Positions 33,380 to 42,651 of a stretch of DNA of 64,000 bases are shown here, one piece after another. Below the pieces are notes generated by a model. It was given only the letters and a program-made list of their open reading frames with translations. It was not told the origin of the DNA and made no database searches. The DNA comes from Muribaculaceae bacterium (GTDB taxonomy: Bacteria > Bacteroidota > Bacteroidia > Bacteroidales > Muribaculaceae). Position numbers and translations under genes: made by a program. The first letter of the stretch is position 1. Each line of letters opens with the position of its first letter. The stretch lies in the NCBI GenBank assembly GCA_023664185.1, contig JAMPGA010000004.1, positions 1 to 64,000 of the forward strand. The letters are read 5' to 3'.

Positions 33380-34712
33380 GCCAGATGTAGCCTCCCAGCC
33401 CCGCCAGCAGCGAACCGACTATAATGCCGAGTTTAGCCTGGTTGAGCATGTTGGCCTGCTCCTGCACAGTGCTGTCGAACGTAAGATCGGCAATAAACAG
33501 CGATACAGTGAACCCGATGCCACCTAACAGCGATATGGCGGCTATCATTTTCCAGTCGGTGCCCGACGGACGCGAGGCCAGCCCCAGCTTCACCGTGAGC
33601 CACGAGAATGTGAATATGCCCACAAATTTACCCACCACAAGGCCGAGGATTATGGCCAGACTGATGCCGCCCACCACCGAGGTAGCATCGAAATGGCCCA
33701 GGTAAATGCCGGCGTTAGCAAAGGCGAAAAGGGGGATGATGAGATAGTCGGTGAGGGGGTGGAGCTGGTCTTCCATATCCTGGAGCGGCGATATCACCCT
33801 GTCGGAGGCCGACTCTATCTCTTTGAGCCAGTCGAGCTGCTCGTGGCTCAGTATGGTGCGCGAGTCAAGATCGGCGTCATCGTCCTCGCGGAAATTTCTG
33901 ATGGTGTCCCTAATCTCCTTGATATATTTGTTGGGGGCATAGACGGGCACTGCGGGCACACACAGAGCGACCAGCACGCCGGCAATGGTGGGGTGGATGC
34001 CTGAGTTCAGCACCAGGAACCACACCACGCCCCCGACTATGAAATAAAACATCTTCGACTGTATCTTCAGCCATCCACCGCCGGCCAGGAGCACAAGCAG
34101 ACCTATGGCGGCATATGCCAGGAATGAGGCTTCGATGTGGCCTGAATAGAACACGGCTATCACTATGATGCCGCCGATATCATCGACCACAGCAAGGGTG
34201 GTGAGGAAGATCTTGAGCGACAGTGGCACCCTCGACCCGAGCATGGCTATAATGCCGAGCGAGAAAGCTATGTCGGTGGCCATAGGGATGGCGGCTCCGT
34301 CGATATAATCGGTGCCACGCGCCATGATCCAGAATATTGCCACAGGGACTATCATTCCACCAATAGCTCCCATGATGGGTAGGAGGGCCTGACGGAACGA
34401 GGAGAGCTCGCCCACCAGTACCTCACGCTTTATCTCCAGACCGATATTGAAGAAGAATATGGCCATCAGGGCATCGTTGATGAACTGTATCACAGTCATG
34501 GGGTGCCCCGCATGCGACAATAGGTTGAAGCTTCCTACCTGCAGGCGCATCTCCTGAGCCCAGAAGTCGTTGTAATATGAGCTTACCACCGGCAGATTGG
34601 CCACGATTAGGGCCAGCAAAGTGGCACACATCAGCACATTGCCGCCTGTGGCATGATGGCCCAGAGCCCTGCGCGCGGCAAAGAATATGTTGCTTCCTGA
34701 TGTCGTAGACAT
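33321..34712 (-). CDS. nhaA: Na+/H+ antiporter NhaA
   Basis: 463 residues with the NhaA fold of about 12 helices. The ion-binding aspartates are present as Asp147 in ATDIAFSLG and Asp177/Asp178 in LAVVDDIGGI. It exports Na+ (or Li+) in exchange for protons at the inner membrane. It is about 75 residues longer than E. coli NhaA. Much of the excess is one very acidic cytoplasmic insert (about 258-315, with REDDDADLDSRT) in the loop before helix IX. The C terminus overlaps the preceding convergent gene by 59 bp. Confidence 0.94.
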   Translation of the reverse strand: MSTTSGSNIFFAARRALGHHATGGNVLMCATLLALIVANLPVVSSYYNDFWAQEMRLQVGSFNLLSHAGHPMTVIQFINDALMAIFFFNIGLEIKREVLVGELSSFRQALLPIMGAIGGMIVPVAIFWIMARGTDYIDGAAIPMATDIAFSLGIIAMLGSRVPLSLKIFLTTLAVVDDIGGIIVIAVFYSGHIEASFLAYAAIGLLVLLAGGGWLKIQSKMFYFIVGGVVWFLVLNSGIHPTIAGVLVALCVPAVPVYAPNKYIKEIRDTIRNFREDDDADLDSRTILSHEQLDWLKEIESASDRVISPLQDMEDQLHPLTDYLIIPLFAFANAGIYLGHFDATSVVGGISLAIILGLVVGKFVGIFTFSWLTVKLGLASRPSGTDWKMIAAISLLGGIGFTVSLFIADLTFDSTVQEQANMLNQAKLGIIVGSLLAGLGGYIWLRSVLSKTSTPSSATETKD

Positions 34713-34776
34713 GATGATTGAGAATTGATGAAACGTTTATTTTCAAAACAATCCTCAATGCAGCGAAGTTCAAATA

Positions 34777-35562
34777 TCAAATATCAATATCGCATTTGTC
34801 GGCTATGGAGAGGAACGGGAATTTTGATCGCCCATCTTCGAGCTCTTTATGGTCGAGCAGGGCGTAAACAAAACTGTTGCGTCGGGTTTCTCTGACAGAT
34901 TCTCCCAGATTGTCGAAGATCTCCGTATCGGAGTGCTCATATTCGCCGAACGGATCTGAGCCCGAGCGATTGGCGCCCACGATATACATCTGATTTTCAA
35001 CTGCGCGAGCCTTGAGCAGTATTTTGAATTGAGAGCTGCGCGAGTGGGGCCAGTTGGAGGGAACGATCATTACGTCGGGCGGACAAGCGGGACAGCTGCG
35101 ACACCACACCGGAAAGCGCAGGTCGAAGCACACGGCCAGCGAGAAATTCCAACCTCTGAATCTCACCACCGGGGGGCGGCGAGTGCCGGGACTGAGTACT
35201 TTGTCCTCGGTGGAAAGAGGAAACAGGTGGCGCTTGTCGTAGAAAGTGACATCGCCCCCCGGCTCCACGAAAAAGGCTCTGTTGTGATGCTTCCCATCGG
35301 CATCCACGGCCAGGAAGCTACCCGCAATGGCAAATCCGAAAAATGCGGCCCAGCGCCCCACGGCCTGCATGGTGCGTCCGTCGTTGGGCTCGGCGAGAGC
35401 CTTCACATTCTTTGCATCGGGCACAAAGGCTGTGGTGAAAAGCTCGGGCAGAACCACCACATCGGTGTCAGACTCCACCTGGCTCAGGGCATGTGCAGCC
35501 GAGAGAAGATTCTCTTCGGGCTTTTCATATATGATGTCGAGGGGTATGGCGCAGATTTTCAT
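34777..35562 (-). CDS. Nitrilase-superfamily amidohydrolase
   Basis: 261 residues. The catalytic triad Glu40 (VVLPELFTTAF), Lys110 (YDKRHLFPLSTED) and Cys145 (SLAVCFDLRFPVW) is intact. The downstream NWPHSRSSQFKILLKARAVENQMYIVGANRSG is the usual helix with a conserved acid/amide recognition site. It is most like the omega-amidase/YafV branch that hydrolyses alpha-keto glutaramate or similar amides. The substrate assignment is an inference. It starts 14 bp after the acyltransferase stop in a minus-strand series. Confidence 0.85.
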   Translation of the reverse strand: MKICAIPLDIIYEKPEENLLSAAHALSQVESDTDVVVLPELFTTAFVPDAKNVKALAEPNDGRTMQAVGRWAAFFGFAIAGSFLAVDADGKHHNRAFFVEPGGDVTFYDKRHLFPLSTEDKVLSPGTRRPPVVRFRGWNFSLAVCFDLRFPVWCRSCPACPPDVMIVPSNWPHSRSSQFKILLKARAVENQMYIVGANRSGSDPFGEYEHSDTEIFDNLGESVRETRRNSFVYALLDHKELEDGRSKFPFLSIADKCDIDI

Positions 35563-35576
35563 TCTTTATTTGTCAC

Positions 35577-36107
35577 TTACGAATTTTCAGGTTTTATCCC
35601 TTTAAATGGGGCGTAGTAGGCTCTCACAGCCTTCATATCGGCTTCGATGTCGCCTGTGGGCATAAAAGATTTTTCGAGGTGTACCTCCTTGTGTGTGGCA
35701 TCGATGACACCCAGAACCACCGGCACGCCGGCATCTGTGGCGATACGCAGAAATCCGGTGTGCCATTCCTCCACCTTTTGGCGGGTGCCCTCGGGCGTAA
35801 TGGCTATGGACAGATGGGTGCTGTCGTTAAACTTCCTCACCAGAGCTTGTGTGAGCGAGCTCCCTTTGCCTCTGGCCACAGGAATGCCGCCCAGAGCCTT
35901 GAAGAGCAGGTTCATGGGGAAGAAAAACCAACTGTCCTTGATGATGAATCCGGCGTGCCGACCCACAGACCAATAAGCAAATTTGCCCAGGACGAAATCC
36001 CAGTTTGAGGTGTGTGGCGCCACGCAAATGATGCACTTCGGGTAGTCGGGGACCGTGCAGATCACCTTCCACCCGAAGAGCCTGAGCATGAATTTGCTGA
36101 ATCCCAT
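35577..36107 (-). CDS. PlsC-like acyltransferase
   Basis: 176 residues. The lysophospholipid acyltransferase pattern is visible: APHTSNWDFVLGKFA (the HxxxxD-type motif appears as HTSNWD), the second motif IPVARGKGSS, and ITPEGTRQKVEEWHTGFLRIATDAGVPVVLG containing the EGTR block. Such short forms act on lysophosphatidic acid or other acyl acceptors at the membrane. The acceptor is unknown. It is in a minus-strand row with a nitrilase and a small protein, spacing 14 and 6 bp. Confidence 0.85.
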   Translation of the reverse strand: MGFSKFMLRLFGWKVICTVPDYPKCIICVAPHTSNWDFVLGKFAYWSVGRHAGFIIKDSWFFFPMNLLFKALGGIPVARGKGSSLTQALVRKFNDSTHLSIAITPEGTRQKVEEWHTGFLRIATDAGVPVVLGVIDATHKEVHLEKSFMPTGDIEADMKAVRAYYAPFKGIKPENS

Positions 36108-36113
36108 CCTTTA

Positions 36114-36479
36114 TTATTTAGCTGCCTTCTTCTTGTTGGCTTCCTTCTGAGAAGCCGGAAGGGCTGCGTTCATTTCTTTGATTATCTGGTCGATGCGGGC
36201 GTTGAAATCACCTTTGAGCTTGCGGAAAGCGGCGTGGAAATATTTGTGACGCTCGTCGGCATACTGCTTCTTGCTCTCATACGAGCTTTCGCTGCGGGGG
36301 AATGTGACGCTGATCATGCGTATGGCGTTGGCCTGTAGATCGGCTATGTCATAGATGATTTCGTTGAGTTTCTCGGTATCGATGCCCGGGATGGTGATCT
36401 TGGCGATCACACACTCTCCGGCCAGAGCGCCGCATATCATGCGGATCTCTTTTTTGAGTGTACGCTTGTTGGTAGCCAT
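36114..36479 (-). CDS. Conserved small protein of unknown function
   Basis: 121 residues, cytoplasmic, no signal peptide or membrane segment. The N-terminal TLKKEIRMICGALAGECVIAK and the helical body (NEIIYDIADLQANAIRMISVTFPRSESSYESKKQYADERHKYF) suggest an alpha-helical bundle. The C terminus is Lys/Ala-rich (KEANKKKAAK) and may bind nucleic acid, which is only a guess. I have no family name for it. It lies 6 bp upstream of the acyltransferase gene and downstream of thrC. Confidence 0.7.
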   Translation of the reverse strand: MATNKRTLKKEIRMICGALAGECVIAKITIPGIDTEKLNEIIYDIADLQANAIRMISVTFPRSESSYESKKQYADERHKYFHAAFRKLKGDFNARIDQIIKEMNAALPASQKEANKKKAAK

Positions 36480-36531
36480 ATAGATGAATGTGAGGTGTGA
36501 TGTTTCTTTATGTTAAACACAATGAGGTGTG

Positions 36532-37833
36532 TTATTGTTTTGATGGTTGGAGTAGAATTTTCTTCAGCGCATCTATGGATGCCGATATCCGTTGCGGCGG
36601 CATGCGGTGGCTGGGAGGCAGGTGAGGGGGAGTGAATGTCACGCCCGTGGCCTGCATCACGGCAGAGGGGAATTTGGAGGGGTGAGCCGTTTCGAGAAAT
36701 ATACCCTTCTCGCCATCCTTTAAGTCGCGCCTCAGAGCTGCCAGGGCTGTGGCTCCATGAGGGTCAAGCAGATAACCATTGGCCGAGCGCGTCAGAGCCA
36801 TCGTGTCGACTATCTCCTGGTCGGGGATGCTGTAGGCTTTCACGATATGCGAGAGCACTCCGGTGTCACCGTCAAACATGTCGGTGACGCGGGCTATGTT
36901 TGTGGGATTACCCACATCCATTGCGCATGCCACAGTGCGCACGGCGCGGCGCGGGCGGAAGACACCCTCGTTTATATAGTCGGCTGTGACGCTGTTTAAA
37001 TTGTTGGCCACTACGAAGCGCTTCACAGGCAGCCCCATGCGCCAGGCCAGCAGACCGGCGGTGAGATTGCCAAGATTGCCCGAGGGGATCGAGATGACTA
37101 CCCCCTCGCCGGGTCGGTCGCGCTGGATGAGTGAGGCGTAGGCGTGGAAGAAATAGAACATCTGGGGGAGCAGCCTGCAGATGTTGATGGAGTTGGCCGA
37201 CGTCAGGCCTGGCAGCGCCTTGAGGTCAGAGTCGAGAAAAGCCTCTCTGACTATGCGCTGGCAGTCGTCGAAAGTGCCCAGTACCTCTACGGGGTGAATG
37301 TTTGACCCCGGCATGGTGAACTGTGATCGTTGCAGTTGGCTCAGCACTCCGTGGGGATAAAGCACGTAGACCTCCACACCGGGCACATTCTGGAATCCGT
37401 GAGCCACGGCACCTCCCGAGTCGCCCGACGTGGCCACAAGGACAGTGACCTTCTCTTTGCGTCGGGTGGAAAAATGGCTGATGACGCGGGCCAGAAACCT
37501 TGCCCCGACATCTTTGAAGGCCAGTGTCGGGCCATGGAAGAGCTCAAGTGAGTAGATGTCGTCTGTGAGCTTGACCAGTGGAATGTCAAACGAAAAAGTG
37601 TCGTTTACGATACGTCTTATATCGGCCGAGTCTATGTCGTCGCCCAGCATAAGGTCGGCCACGACATACGATATGTCGCGCACGCTCATGTCGGCTATAT
37701 TGTTGAAGAAAGCACCCGGGATCACCGGAATCCTTTCAGGCATAAACAGGCCGCCATCAGGCGCTAAGCCTTTCATTACCGCCTCCTTCAGAGAGGTGTC
37801 ACGACATTGTCTGTTTGTGCTGTAGAATTGCAT
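36532..37833 (-). CDS. thrC: Threonine synthase
   Basis: 433 residues. It is PLP-dependent and makes threonine from O-phosphohomoserine. The PLP lysine is Lys107 in FHGPTLAFKDVGARF. The other landmarks are DGGLFMPERIP near the N terminus, ATSGDSGGAVAHGF, SIPSGNLGNLTAGL and YLLDPHGATALAAL towards the end. Length fits the long (E. coli-like) class. No thrA or thrB is visible next to it. It has its own full-consensus promoter, and downstream come the small protein, acyltransferase and nitrilase genes. Confidence 0.96.
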   Translation of the reverse strand: MQFYSTNRQCRDTSLKEAVMKGLAPDGGLFMPERIPVIPGAFFNNIADMSVRDISYVVADLMLGDDIDSADIRRIVNDTFSFDIPLVKLTDDIYSLELFHGPTLAFKDVGARFLARVISHFSTRRKEKVTVLVATSGDSGGAVAHGFQNVPGVEVYVLYPHGVLSQLQRSQFTMPGSNIHPVEVLGTFDDCQRIVREAFLDSDLKALPGLTSANSINICRLLPQMFYFFHAYASLIQRDRPGEGVVISIPSGNLGNLTAGLLAWRMGLPVKRFVVANNLNSVTADYINEGVFRPRRAVRTVACAMDVGNPTNIARVTDMFDGDTGVLSHIVKAYSIPDQEIVDTMALTRSANGYLLDPHGATALAALRRDLKDGEKGIFLETAHPSKFPSAVMQATGVTFTPPHLPPSHRMPPQRISASIDALKKILLQPSKQ

Positions 37834-37852
37834 TATTGAGTGTTTATATTGG

Positions 37853-37884
37853 CAAAATTAACAATAACTTTCCAATCCTCCAAA
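37853..37884 (-). promoter_or_regulatory. thrC promoter
   Basis: On the minus strand TTTG (37881-37884), 20-nt spacer, TAATTTTG (37853-37860), 19 bp before the thrC ATG. Confidence 0.8.
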
Positions 37885-37964
37885 TTATCTTGCCGGGCCG
37901 AAGGGGGTGGATTTCTTTTTTGCAAAATATTTCATGTGTAGTGCTCGGATTCGCGGAAATTTGT

Positions 37965-37972
37965 TAATTTTG
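37965..37972 (+). promoter_or_regulatory. -7 box of the glycosyltransferase operon
   Basis: TAATTTTG, 30 bp before the ATG at 38003. No clear -33 element at 19-20 nt. Confidence 0.55.
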
Positions 37973-38002
37973 CATCTGTTTTTTTGAAATGTAATTCTTA
38001 CG

Positions 38003-39187
38003 ATGTTCGAACTCTCTTTGACGCCACCGGTCGTGGCCCTCTTCGCGGTTCTTGTAGTTGCGGTGCTTTATCTCCTGCTGGGATTCCGGCATTATGTTGC
38101 CTCGGTGAGTAGCCGTGTCAGCGATGACAGCAGCCGTCCGTTTCCCACGGCCGACGAGATGACCTATCCGTCGGTGTCGGTGATAGTTTATTCTGAAAAC
38201 GATGCTGCCAATCTCGAGGTGCTTCTGTCGCAGATTCTCGATCAAGACTATCCCGGAATGTTTGAGGTGATCGTGGTCAACGACGGGGCTGTGGCTTCGA
38301 CCAAAGATGTGATAGCGCGCCTGGAGCGTGAGCACTCCAATCTGTATATGACGTTTACACCGCTCGACTCGCGCGCGGTGTCGAGAAAGAAACTTGCGGT
38401 GACCCTCGGCATTAAGGCTGCGCGCTATGATGTGGTGATCCACACTACGGGCAATTGCCAGATACCCTCCAGACTGTGGCTGCGCGCCATGTGTCGGCAC
38501 TTCACCTCGGGCACCGATATGGTGATAGGCTATGCTGCACCGGCGGCTGCCGCCGACGAGGTGCGCGAGCCGCGCAAGCGTCTGCATGCCTTCGACAATG
38601 TCCGTTCGGCTGTCGAATACCTCTCCTGGGCCATAGCCGGCCGTCCATACAGGGGCACATCGCACAATCTGGCCTATCGCCGTGAGCTCTTTTTCAGCAA
38701 CAAAGGGTTTTCGCGCTCACTCCATCTTAAGTATGGCGACGACGATGTGTTTGTGAGCCAGGTGGCCGATAAATACAATACTGTCACCGAGCTGTCGGCC
38801 GACTCTATGGTGCTTTCTGTAGAGGAGAATCCGGCGGCAGCCCACCGCGCCCGTAAGTTGCGCTACGGCTTCACGGCTCCCTTGCTCAAGGGGCATGCGC
38901 GTCTCTTCTTTGGCTCGTGCACACTGGTCTGGTGGATAGCGATCGGCGCCACCGTGGCCCTGTCGCTGCTGGGGTTGCCTTCGTTGCTGCCTCTTATAGT
39001 GGGCTGCACGCTGCTGCTGGCGTGCTGGATAATCCTCATGGTGGCCTGGCGCAAGACTTCGATAGCTCTATGGTCGAGAGGCATATTCATAACCTTCCCG
39101 TGGTTTATGTCTATCCATCCCATCTACACTCTCTACTACAGGCTGCGTGTGTTCCTGAGCCGTAAATCAAACTATTCGTGGGGATGA
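38003..39187 (+). CDS. Membrane-bound family 2 glycosyltransferase
   Basis: 394 residues. An N-terminal transmembrane helix (about 8-30) is followed by a GT2 domain: VSVIVYSENDAANLEVLLSQILDQDY and the nucleotide-sugar region EVIVVNDGA. An acceptor region has YRGTSHNLAYRRELFF and YGDDDVFVSQVA. Two more hydrophobic stretches near the C terminus (about 308-346) suggest a processive or membrane-facing enzyme. The sugar and acceptor are unknown; envelope polysaccharide is likely. The gene shares an ATGA overlap with folB, so it leads that operon. Confidence 0.85.
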   Translation: MFELSLTPPVVALFAVLVVAVLYLLLGFRHYVASVSSRVSDDSSRPFPTADEMTYPSVSVIVYSENDAANLEVLLSQILDQDYPGMFEVIVVNDGAVASTKDVIARLEREHSNLYMTFTPLDSRAVSRKKLAVTLGIKAARYDVVIHTTGNCQIPSRLWLRAMCRHFTSGTDMVIGYAAPAAAADEVREPRKRLHAFDNVRSAVEYLSWAIAGRPYRGTSHNLAYRRELFFSNKGFSRSLHLKYGDDDVFVSQVADKYNTVTELSADSMVLSVEENPAAAHRARKLRYGFTAPLLKGHARLFFGSCTLVWWIAIGATVALSLLGLPSLLPLIVGCTLLLACWIILMVAWRKTSIALWSRGIFITFPWFMSIHPIYTLYYRLRVFLSRKSNYSWG

Positions 39188-39540
39188 TTACCGCCACAAT
39201 CGAGATAAACGGACTGCGGCTCTTCGGGCGCCACGGCGTCGGGGCGCAGGAGAGGCAGGTGGGCAATATCTTTGAGGTGACGGCCCATTTGCGCTATCCG
39301 CTCGACGATGCTCTGGACTCGGACAATCTCAACCACACTCTCAACTATGCCGAAGCCATCGGCATTATTAAGACTGAGATGCAGACGCCTTCCGATCTGA
39401 TAGAGCATGTGGCCGGCCGCATACGCAATGCCCTGCTCAGGAAGTTCCCGCAGATAAGTGGAGGCATGCTCCGTGTGGCCAAGATAACACCCCCGGTGAC
39501 GGCCGAGCTTAAGAATGTGGCCATAAGGCTCGAATGGTGA
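39184..39540 (+). CDS. folB: Dihydroneopterin aldolase
   Basis: 118 residues from the ATG at 39184, whose ATGA overlaps the glycosyltransferase stop. It splits 7,8-dihydroneopterin to 6-hydroxymethyl-dihydropterin and glycolaldehyde in folate synthesis. The family pattern is visible: IEINGLRLFGRHGVGAQERQVGNIFEV with the substrate-contacting Glu in the ERQ segment, LNYAEAIGIIKTEM, and a C-terminal Lys in VAKITPPV. Length is normal. folE is about 31 kb upstream. The next gene encodes a COG0523 GTPase. Confidence 0.92.
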   Translation: MITATIEINGLRLFGRHGVGAQERQVGNIFEVTAHLRYPLDDALDSDNLNHTLNYAEAIGIIKTEMQTPSDLIEHVAGRIRNALLRKFPQISGGMLRVAKITPPVTAELKNVAIRLEW

Positions 39541-39592
39541 TAAACTTCCTCAAAAACAAGAATACAATCCAAGAGATATCAGATATAAAGAT

Positions 39593-40873
39593 ATGAAATC
39601 TACTCCCATACTCCTCCTGACAGGCTATCTCGGCAGTGGCAAGACCACTCTCGTAAACCATATTCTATCAAACCGCCGCGGCATTAAGTTTGCCGTCATT
39701 GTCAACGACATAGGCGAAGTCAATATCGATGCCGACCTTATAGAGCGCGGTGGTATCGTAGACACAAAAGACGACAGCCTTGTGGCGCTGCAGAACGGAT
39801 GTATATGCTGCACGCTGAAAATGGGCCTGGTGAAGCAGATAGAGGATATCATGGCCATGAAGCGCTTCGACTATATTGTGATCGAAGCCAGTGGCGTGTG
39901 TGAGCCTGCTCCGATAGCCCAGACCATTTGCTCCATACCCCAGATGGGTGAGAACTTTGTGAAAAACGGTGCTCCGCGGCTCGACTGCATAGTGACAGTG
40001 GTCGATGCTCTGCGTCTGCGCGACGAGTTTGCCGCCGGCGACTCCCTGCAGAAGGAGAATATCGACGAAGAGGATATTGAAAACCTTATAATACAGCAGA
40101 TTGAGTTCTGTAATATCATCCTCCTGAACAAGGTTTCGGAGGTTACATCCGAGGAGCTGGCACATATCCGCGCCGTGGTGCGTGCCATTCAGCCCGAAGC
40201 TCAGATCATAGAGTGCGATTATGCCGATGTGGATCTCGACCGCATCATCAACACCAATGCTTTCAACTTCAACCAGGTGGCTACCTCGGCAGCCTGGATA
40301 AAGCAACTCGACCGCGACAACGACGAGATTGAACGCGAAGAGGAGGAACACCATCACCATCACCATGAGCACCATCATCACCATGATCATGACCACGACG
40401 ACGATGATGACCATGACGAAGGGTGTGAGTCGCACCACGGAGGCAACTGCACCTGTGGACATCACCACCACCATCACCACCACGACGGCGAGGGTGAGGC
40501 CGAAGAATATGGCATAGGCACCTTTGTCTACTACCGCCGTCCGGCCTTCGACCTCAACAAGTTCGACTGGTTCTGTGCACGTCAGTGGCCTAAAGAGATA
40601 ATCCGCGCCAAGGGCATATGCTATTTCAGCAACAACACCGACATGAGCTATCTCTTCGAGAGCGCCGGCAAGCAGAAACAGCTCCGCGAAGCCGGCCTGT
40701 GGTATGCCACCGCGCCCGAGGATGAGTTCCAGCAGCTGCTCGAGGAGAACCCCGGCATGATGAAGGACTGGGACGAGGATTACGGTGACCGCATGATAAA
40801 AATAGTCTTCATAGGCCGCAACATGGACCGCGAGGCCATTACGCGCGATCTTGACGCATGCCTTGACAAATGA
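39593..40873 (+). CDS. COG0523/CobW family GTPase with His-rich linker (putative zinc chaperone)
   Basis: 426 residues. G3E P-loop GTPase with Walker A GYLGSGKTT (11-19). The CXCC metal site is GCICC (Cys70, Cys72, Cys73). A very long His/Asp-rich stretch spans about 253-297, with runs of six to eight His and added Cys at 278, 286 and 288. The CobW_C domain follows, beginning GIGTFVYYRRPAFDLNKFDWF. Family members (ZNG1, YjiA, ZigA) deliver zinc or related metals to target enzymes. It sits between folB and an ABC-F gene with a 4-bp overlap downstream. I see no Zur-like operator. Confidence 0.9.
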   Translation: MKSTPILLLTGYLGSGKTTLVNHILSNRRGIKFAVIVNDIGEVNIDADLIERGGIVDTKDDSLVALQNGCICCTLKMGLVKQIEDIMAMKRFDYIVIEASGVCEPAPIAQTICSIPQMGENFVKNGAPRLDCIVTVVDALRLRDEFAAGDSLQKENIDEEDIENLIIQQIEFCNIILLNKVSEVTSEELAHIRAVVRAIQPEAQIIECDYADVDLDRIINTNAFNFNQVATSAAWIKQLDRDNDEIEREEEEHHHHHHEHHHHHDHDHDDDDDHDEGCESHHGGNCTCGHHHHHHHHDGEGEAEEYGIGTFVYYRRPAFDLNKFDWFCARQWPKEIIRAKGICYFSNNTDMSYLFESAGKQKQLREAGLWYATAPEDEFQQLLEENPGMMKDWDEDYGDRMIKIVFIGRNMDREAITRDLDACLDK

Positions 40874-42651
40874 AGCCCCTGCTACTGGTTGACAATCTCA
40901 CCAAGAGCTACGGCGACCGTCTGCTCTTTGCCGACGTCACTTTCGGTGTGAACGAAGGTGACAAAATCGGCATTATAGCCCGCAACGGTACGGGCAAATC
41001 CACTCTGCTCCGCCTTATAGCCGGTGTTGAGAGCCCCGATAGCGGCACGGTCACATTTCGTGGCGGTGTGCGTGTGGGATTTCTCTCGCAGCTGTCGGTG
41101 CTCGATCCGTCGCTCTCGCTCATGGACAATCTGCTCCCTGTGATTCCGGAGACCGACCATGATGAGTGGAACCGCGAGGACCGAGTGCGCCAGATGCTCT
41201 CGCAGCTCGGAGTCAACGATCTCACTCAACGTGTCGACACCCTTTCGGGCGGACAGCTCAAGAGGGTGGATCTGGCGCGTCTGCTCCTCTCGGCTCCCGA
41301 CCTGCTCATACTCGACGAGCCCACCAACCATCTTGACATCTCAACCGTGGAGTGGCTCGAAAACTATCTTACACGCCAGCGCGTCACCCTGCTCATGGTG
41401 ACCCACGACCGCTATTTCCTTGACAGAGTGTGCTCCCGCATCATCGAGATAGACCAGCGGCAGATATTCACCTACGACGGTAATTTCGACTACTACATGC
41501 GCCGTCGCACCGAGCGTCTGGAGGCTCAGGAGGCCGAGCTGGCAAGGGTGAAAAACACTCTGCGGCGCGAGCAGGAATGGATGCGCCGGCAGCCGCAGGC
41601 TCGCGCCGGAAAGGCCAAATATCGCATCGATGCCTTCTATGAGCTGAAGAAGCGGGCATCGGTGTCGTATGACGATCGTTCCATCGACCCTACGGATGTG
41701 CGCTCATCGTATATCGGCTCAAAGATTTTTGAGGCCGAGGGCATATGCAAACGCTTCGGCGACAAGGTGATACTCGACAATTTCACCTATACCTTTGCCC
41801 GCAGGGAGAAGGTGGGCATAGTGGGAGAGAACGGTGTGGGCAAATCTACCTTTATTAAGATGCTCCAAGGTCTGGTTCCGCAGGACTCAGGAGAATGGAA
41901 TGTGGGTGAGACCGTGAGGTTTGGCTACTACTCGCAGGAGGGAATCAACCTGCCTGAGGGGAAAAAGGTGATAGACGCCATTACCGACATCACCGATGAT
42001 ATTGTGCTCGACGGCACTTCGCGATACACACCGATGCAGTTTCTCAATCGTTTTCTGTTCTCCCCGGCCGACCAGCAGAAATATATCTCGACGCTGAGCG
42101 GTGGCGAACGTCGTCGGCTTAATCTGGCGGCTGTGCTTGTGAGGCAGCCCAATTTCCTCATACTCGACGAGCCCACCAACGACCTTGACATACCCACACT
42201 GGCCATACTTGAGGAGTATCTGTGCGAATTCAAGGGGTGTGTTATCGTTATATCCCACGACCGTCATTTCCTGGATTCGGTGGTCGACCATCTATTTGTC
42301 ATGGAGGGTGGGGGAGTGATACGCGATTTCCCTGGCTCATACTCGGACTATCGCGAATGGCTCAAGGCTCGCCGCGCAGCCGAGGCAGCCGAGGCCGCGC
42401 CCCGCAAAGAGCCTCAGGCGCGCCGTACCCAGGAGAGGCCGGCTCGACTCTCGTTCAAGGAACGCAAGGAGCTGGAAGCTCTTACAGTCGATATAGACAA
42501 TCTCACGGTCGAGAAGGGCGCCCTCGAGGAGCAGTTTAACACCGGCAGCGTTGAGGGCGATTATGCCGAGGCCGCACGCCGCTATGAGGAAATAAAGACG
42601 CTGCTCGACGAGAAGGAGCTGCGGTGGCTTGAACTATCGGAACGCGAATGA
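40870..42651 (+). CDS. ABC-F family ATPase (Uup/EttA-like)
   Basis: 593 residues, two ABC domains and no membrane segment. The first Walker A is ARNGTGKSTLL, with signature LSGGQLKRVDLARLL and Walker B LLILDEPTNHLD. The second is GENGVGKSTF, LSGGERRRLNLAAVLV and LILDEPTNDLD. The linker between them is basic and helical (LEAQEAELARVKNTLRREQEWMRRQP). A C-terminal coiled-coil-like tail (about 510-593) is like that of Uup, which acts on ribosomes or replication forks. It overlaps the COG0523 gene by 4 bp and the M16 gene by 4 bp. Confidence 0.93.
   Translation: MKPLLLVDNLTKSYGDRLLFADVTFGVNEGDKIGIIARNGTGKSTLLRLIAGVESPDSGTVTFRGGVRVGFLSQLSVLDPSLSLMDNLLPVIPETDHDEWNREDRVRQMLSQLGVNDLTQRVDTLSGGQLKRVDLARLLLSAPDLLILDEPTNHLDISTVEWLENYLTRQRVTLLMVTHDRYFLDRVCSRIIEIDQRQIFTYDGNFDYYMRRRTERLEAQEAELARVKNTLRREQEWMRRQPQARAGKAKYRIDAFYELKKRASVSYDDRSIDPTDVRSSYIGSKIFEAEGICKRFGDKVILDNFTYTFARREKVGIVGENGVGKSTFIKMLQGLVPQDSGEWNVGETVRFGYYSQEGINLPEGKKVIDAITDITDDIVLDGTSRYTPMQFLNRFLFSPADQQKYISTLSGGERRRLNLAAVLVRQPNFLILDEPTNDLDIPTLAILEEYLCEFKGCVIVISHDRHFLDSVVDHLFVMEGGGVIRDFPGSYSDYREWLKARRAAEAAEAAPRKEPQARRTQERPARLSFKERKELEALTVDIDNLTVEKGALEEQFNTGSVEGDYAEAARRYEEIKTLLDEKELRWLELSERE

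Noticed and set aside
39668..40483. 271-codon minus-strand frame rich in Met/Val opposite the COG0523 gene
   Set aside because: Low-complexity mirror of the His codons (GTG/ATG runs), not a membrane protein.
40349..40490. CAC/CAT-rich tandem-like DNA, possible repeat or CRISPR-like tract
   Set aside because: It is simply the codons for the His/Asp-rich linker of the COG0523 protein; there are no regular repeat-spacer units.
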